A stretch of 6,971 bases of DNA, from positions 1-6,971 of the forward strand of contig JBHHVZ010000124.1 of assembly GCA_046756245.1 (NCBI GenBank), in the 5' to 3' direction. A model generated the notes under the pieces. That model was not told where the DNA came from. It saw only the letters and a program-made list of their open reading frames with translations, and made no database searches. Origin of the DNA: G021776435 sp046756245 (GTDB lineage Bacteria > Pseudomonadota > Alphaproteobacteria > Caulobacterales > Parvularculaceae). Positions 6,249 through 6,971 of the stretch are shown here, one piece after another (position 1 is the stretch's first letter; each line of letters begins with the position of its first letter). The translations under genes were made by a program, and so were the position numbers.

Positions 6249-6659
6249 ATGATCGGATTGGTGGTCGTTACGCATGGGCGGCTGGCGGAAGAATTTCTCG
6301 CCGCCGCCGAGCACGTCGTCGGACCGCAGGAACGCATCAAGGCTGTCTGCATCGGCCCTGACGACGATATGGAGAAACGCCGCGAAGATATTCTCAAAGC
6401 CGCCCGCGATGTGAATTCGGGCGACGGCGTCATTATCCTGACCGACATGTTCGGAGGCACGCCGTCTAATCTTGCCATTTCAGTGATGGAAAAAGCAAAC
6501 GCTGAAGTGGTCGCCGGCGTCAACCTGCCGATGCTCATCAAGCTCGCCTCGATCCGGGCGGATAAAGATTTGTCCGCGGCGGTGGCGGCGGCGCACGACG
6601 CCGGACGCAAATACATCAACGTCGCGTCCTGGGTTTTATCCGGCGAGGCGGCGGAATAG
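6249..6659 (+). CDS. manX: PTS EIIA component, mannose/fructose-type (EIIA-Man)
   Basis: This cytoplasmic phosphocarrier would receive phosphate from HPr on His9 (VVVTHGRLA, residues 5-13). The 136-residue protein is a single EIIA domain. The second conserved motif, LTDMFGGTPSN (64-74), provides D66, equivalent to the aspartate beside the active-site histidine in E. coli ManX. No EIIB domain is fused to it and no EIIB, EIIC or EIID gene is in the window. It therefore probably works as the terminal acceptor of a regulatory phosphorelay rather than in sugar uptake. It lies nine bases after hprK, with an AAGAG ribosome site around the hprK stop. The symbol manX is by homology (some annotations use ptsM). 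The true target of this EIIA is unknown from the sequence. Confidence 0.93.
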   Translation: MIGLVVVTHGRLAEEFLAAAEHVVGPQERIKAVCIGPDDDMEKRREDILKAARDVNSGDGVIILTDMFGGTPSNLAISVMEKANAEVVAGVNLPMLIKLASIRADKDLSAAVAAAHDAGRKYINVASWVLSGEAAE

Positions 6660-6938
6660 GTGTCGGAACCGGTTACGGCGAAAGCAGTCATCAAGAACCC
6701 GCGCGGTCTCCACGCGCGCGCGTCCGCCAGATTCTGTGCTGTCGCCGCATCCTGGGACGCCGACATCACCGTGACAAAAGACGGTCAGACCGTCGGCGGC
6801 ACGTCGATCATGGGGTTGATGATGCTGGGCGCGGGGCCGGGCGCGGAGCTCGTCATTTCGGCGACGGGCGCGCAGGCGCGCGACGCCGTCGACACGCTGC
6901 TGAAACTGATCGCCGATCAGTTCGGCGAGCGCGAATAG
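6660..6938 (+). CDS. ptsH: PTS phosphocarrier protein HPr
   Basis: HPr is the small cytoplasmic phosphocarrier that takes phosphate from Enzyme I and passes it to EIIA. The 92-residue product fits family length. Catalytic His18 lies in NPRGLHARASARF (13-25). The regulatory serine, Ser49, lies in GGTSIMGLMMLGA (46-58), the HprK target sequence. Both phosphorylation sites are thus intact. The start is a GTG beginning on the base right after the TAG of EIIA. Its ribosome site GAGGCGG lies inside the EIIA coding end, so the two are probably translationally coupled. No closer in-frame ATG exists before the conserved region, which supports the GTG. Enzyme I (ptsI/ptsP) is not in the window and must be encoded elsewhere. 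Confidence 0.95.
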   Translation: MSEPVTAKAVIKNPRGLHARASARFCAVAASWDADITVTKDGQTVGGTSIMGLMMLGAGPGAELVISATGAQARDAVDTLLKLIADQFGERE

Positions 6939-6971
6939 GCCTTGTGCGATGTTGCGCTGACCGCGACTCAT

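Noticed and set aside
5184..6314. 376-codon minus-strand frame opposite chvG and hprK
   Set aside because: It is a basic, low-information translation lying antisense to two genes with intact catalytic motifs.
6939..6971. Possible start of another gene after ptsH
   Set aside because: Only 33 bases remain. The one ATG meets a stop after three codons, and no ribosome site can be tied to an alternative start.

Overview
The window looks like chromosomal DNA from a GC-rich alphaproteobacterium. The strongest evidence is the run chvI - chvG - hprK - EIIA(Man) - ptsH (3291-6938). This gene order is characteristic of alphaproteobacteria (the ChvI/ChvG locus of Sinorhizobium and Agrobacterium, BvrR/BvrS of Brucella), and the HPr kinase is the short, domain-truncated alphaproteobacterial form. 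The upstream neighbours differ from the rhizobial arrangement as I recall it (pckA), so a non-rhizobial, perhaps aquatic, lineage is plausible. The sequence alone does not fix the family.

Layout. (1) 1-302: 80 bases of left flank, then a small unrecognised 73-aa protein on the + strand. (2) 303-436: an intergenic spacer holding two long hairpins side by side, which look like a dispersed palindromic (REP/RIME-like) element. The second hairpin may also end the receptor transcript. (3) 437-2695, minus strand: a TonB-dependent outer-membrane receptor of the FecA-like type, with signal peptide, TonB box, plug and barrel but no N-terminal signalling domain. Its start is unusual: an 18-bp unit containing the Shine-Dalgarno sequence and the ATG is exactly duplicated, giving two equivalent in-frame starts. 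(4) 2709-2905: a divergent control region with a candidate promoter firing toward the receptor and two Fur-type palindromes placed over its -35 and just downstream of its -10. (5) 2906-3208, +: pterin-4a-carbinolamine dehydratase. (6) 3291-6938, +: five tightly packed co-directional genes, with gaps of 6, 12, 9 and 0 bases from chvI to ptsH. (7) 6939-6971: 33 bases of right flank with no assignable gene.

How the genes work together. ChvG is an inner-membrane sensor kinase that should phosphorylate ChvI at Asp52 to control an envelope and acid-stress regulon. The three PTS genes form a regulatory phosphorelay: HPr can take phosphate on His18 and pass it to His9 of EIIA(Man), while HprK can phosphorylate HPr on Ser49. 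No sugar permease (EIIB/EIIC) is present in the window, so the role is probably regulatory rather than sugar transport. The receptor is a separate iron-uptake unit that is probably iron-repressed.

I found no convincing wholly undescribed system. The points most worth a second look are the duplicated translation start of the receptor, its two-operator promoter, and the double-hairpin element.
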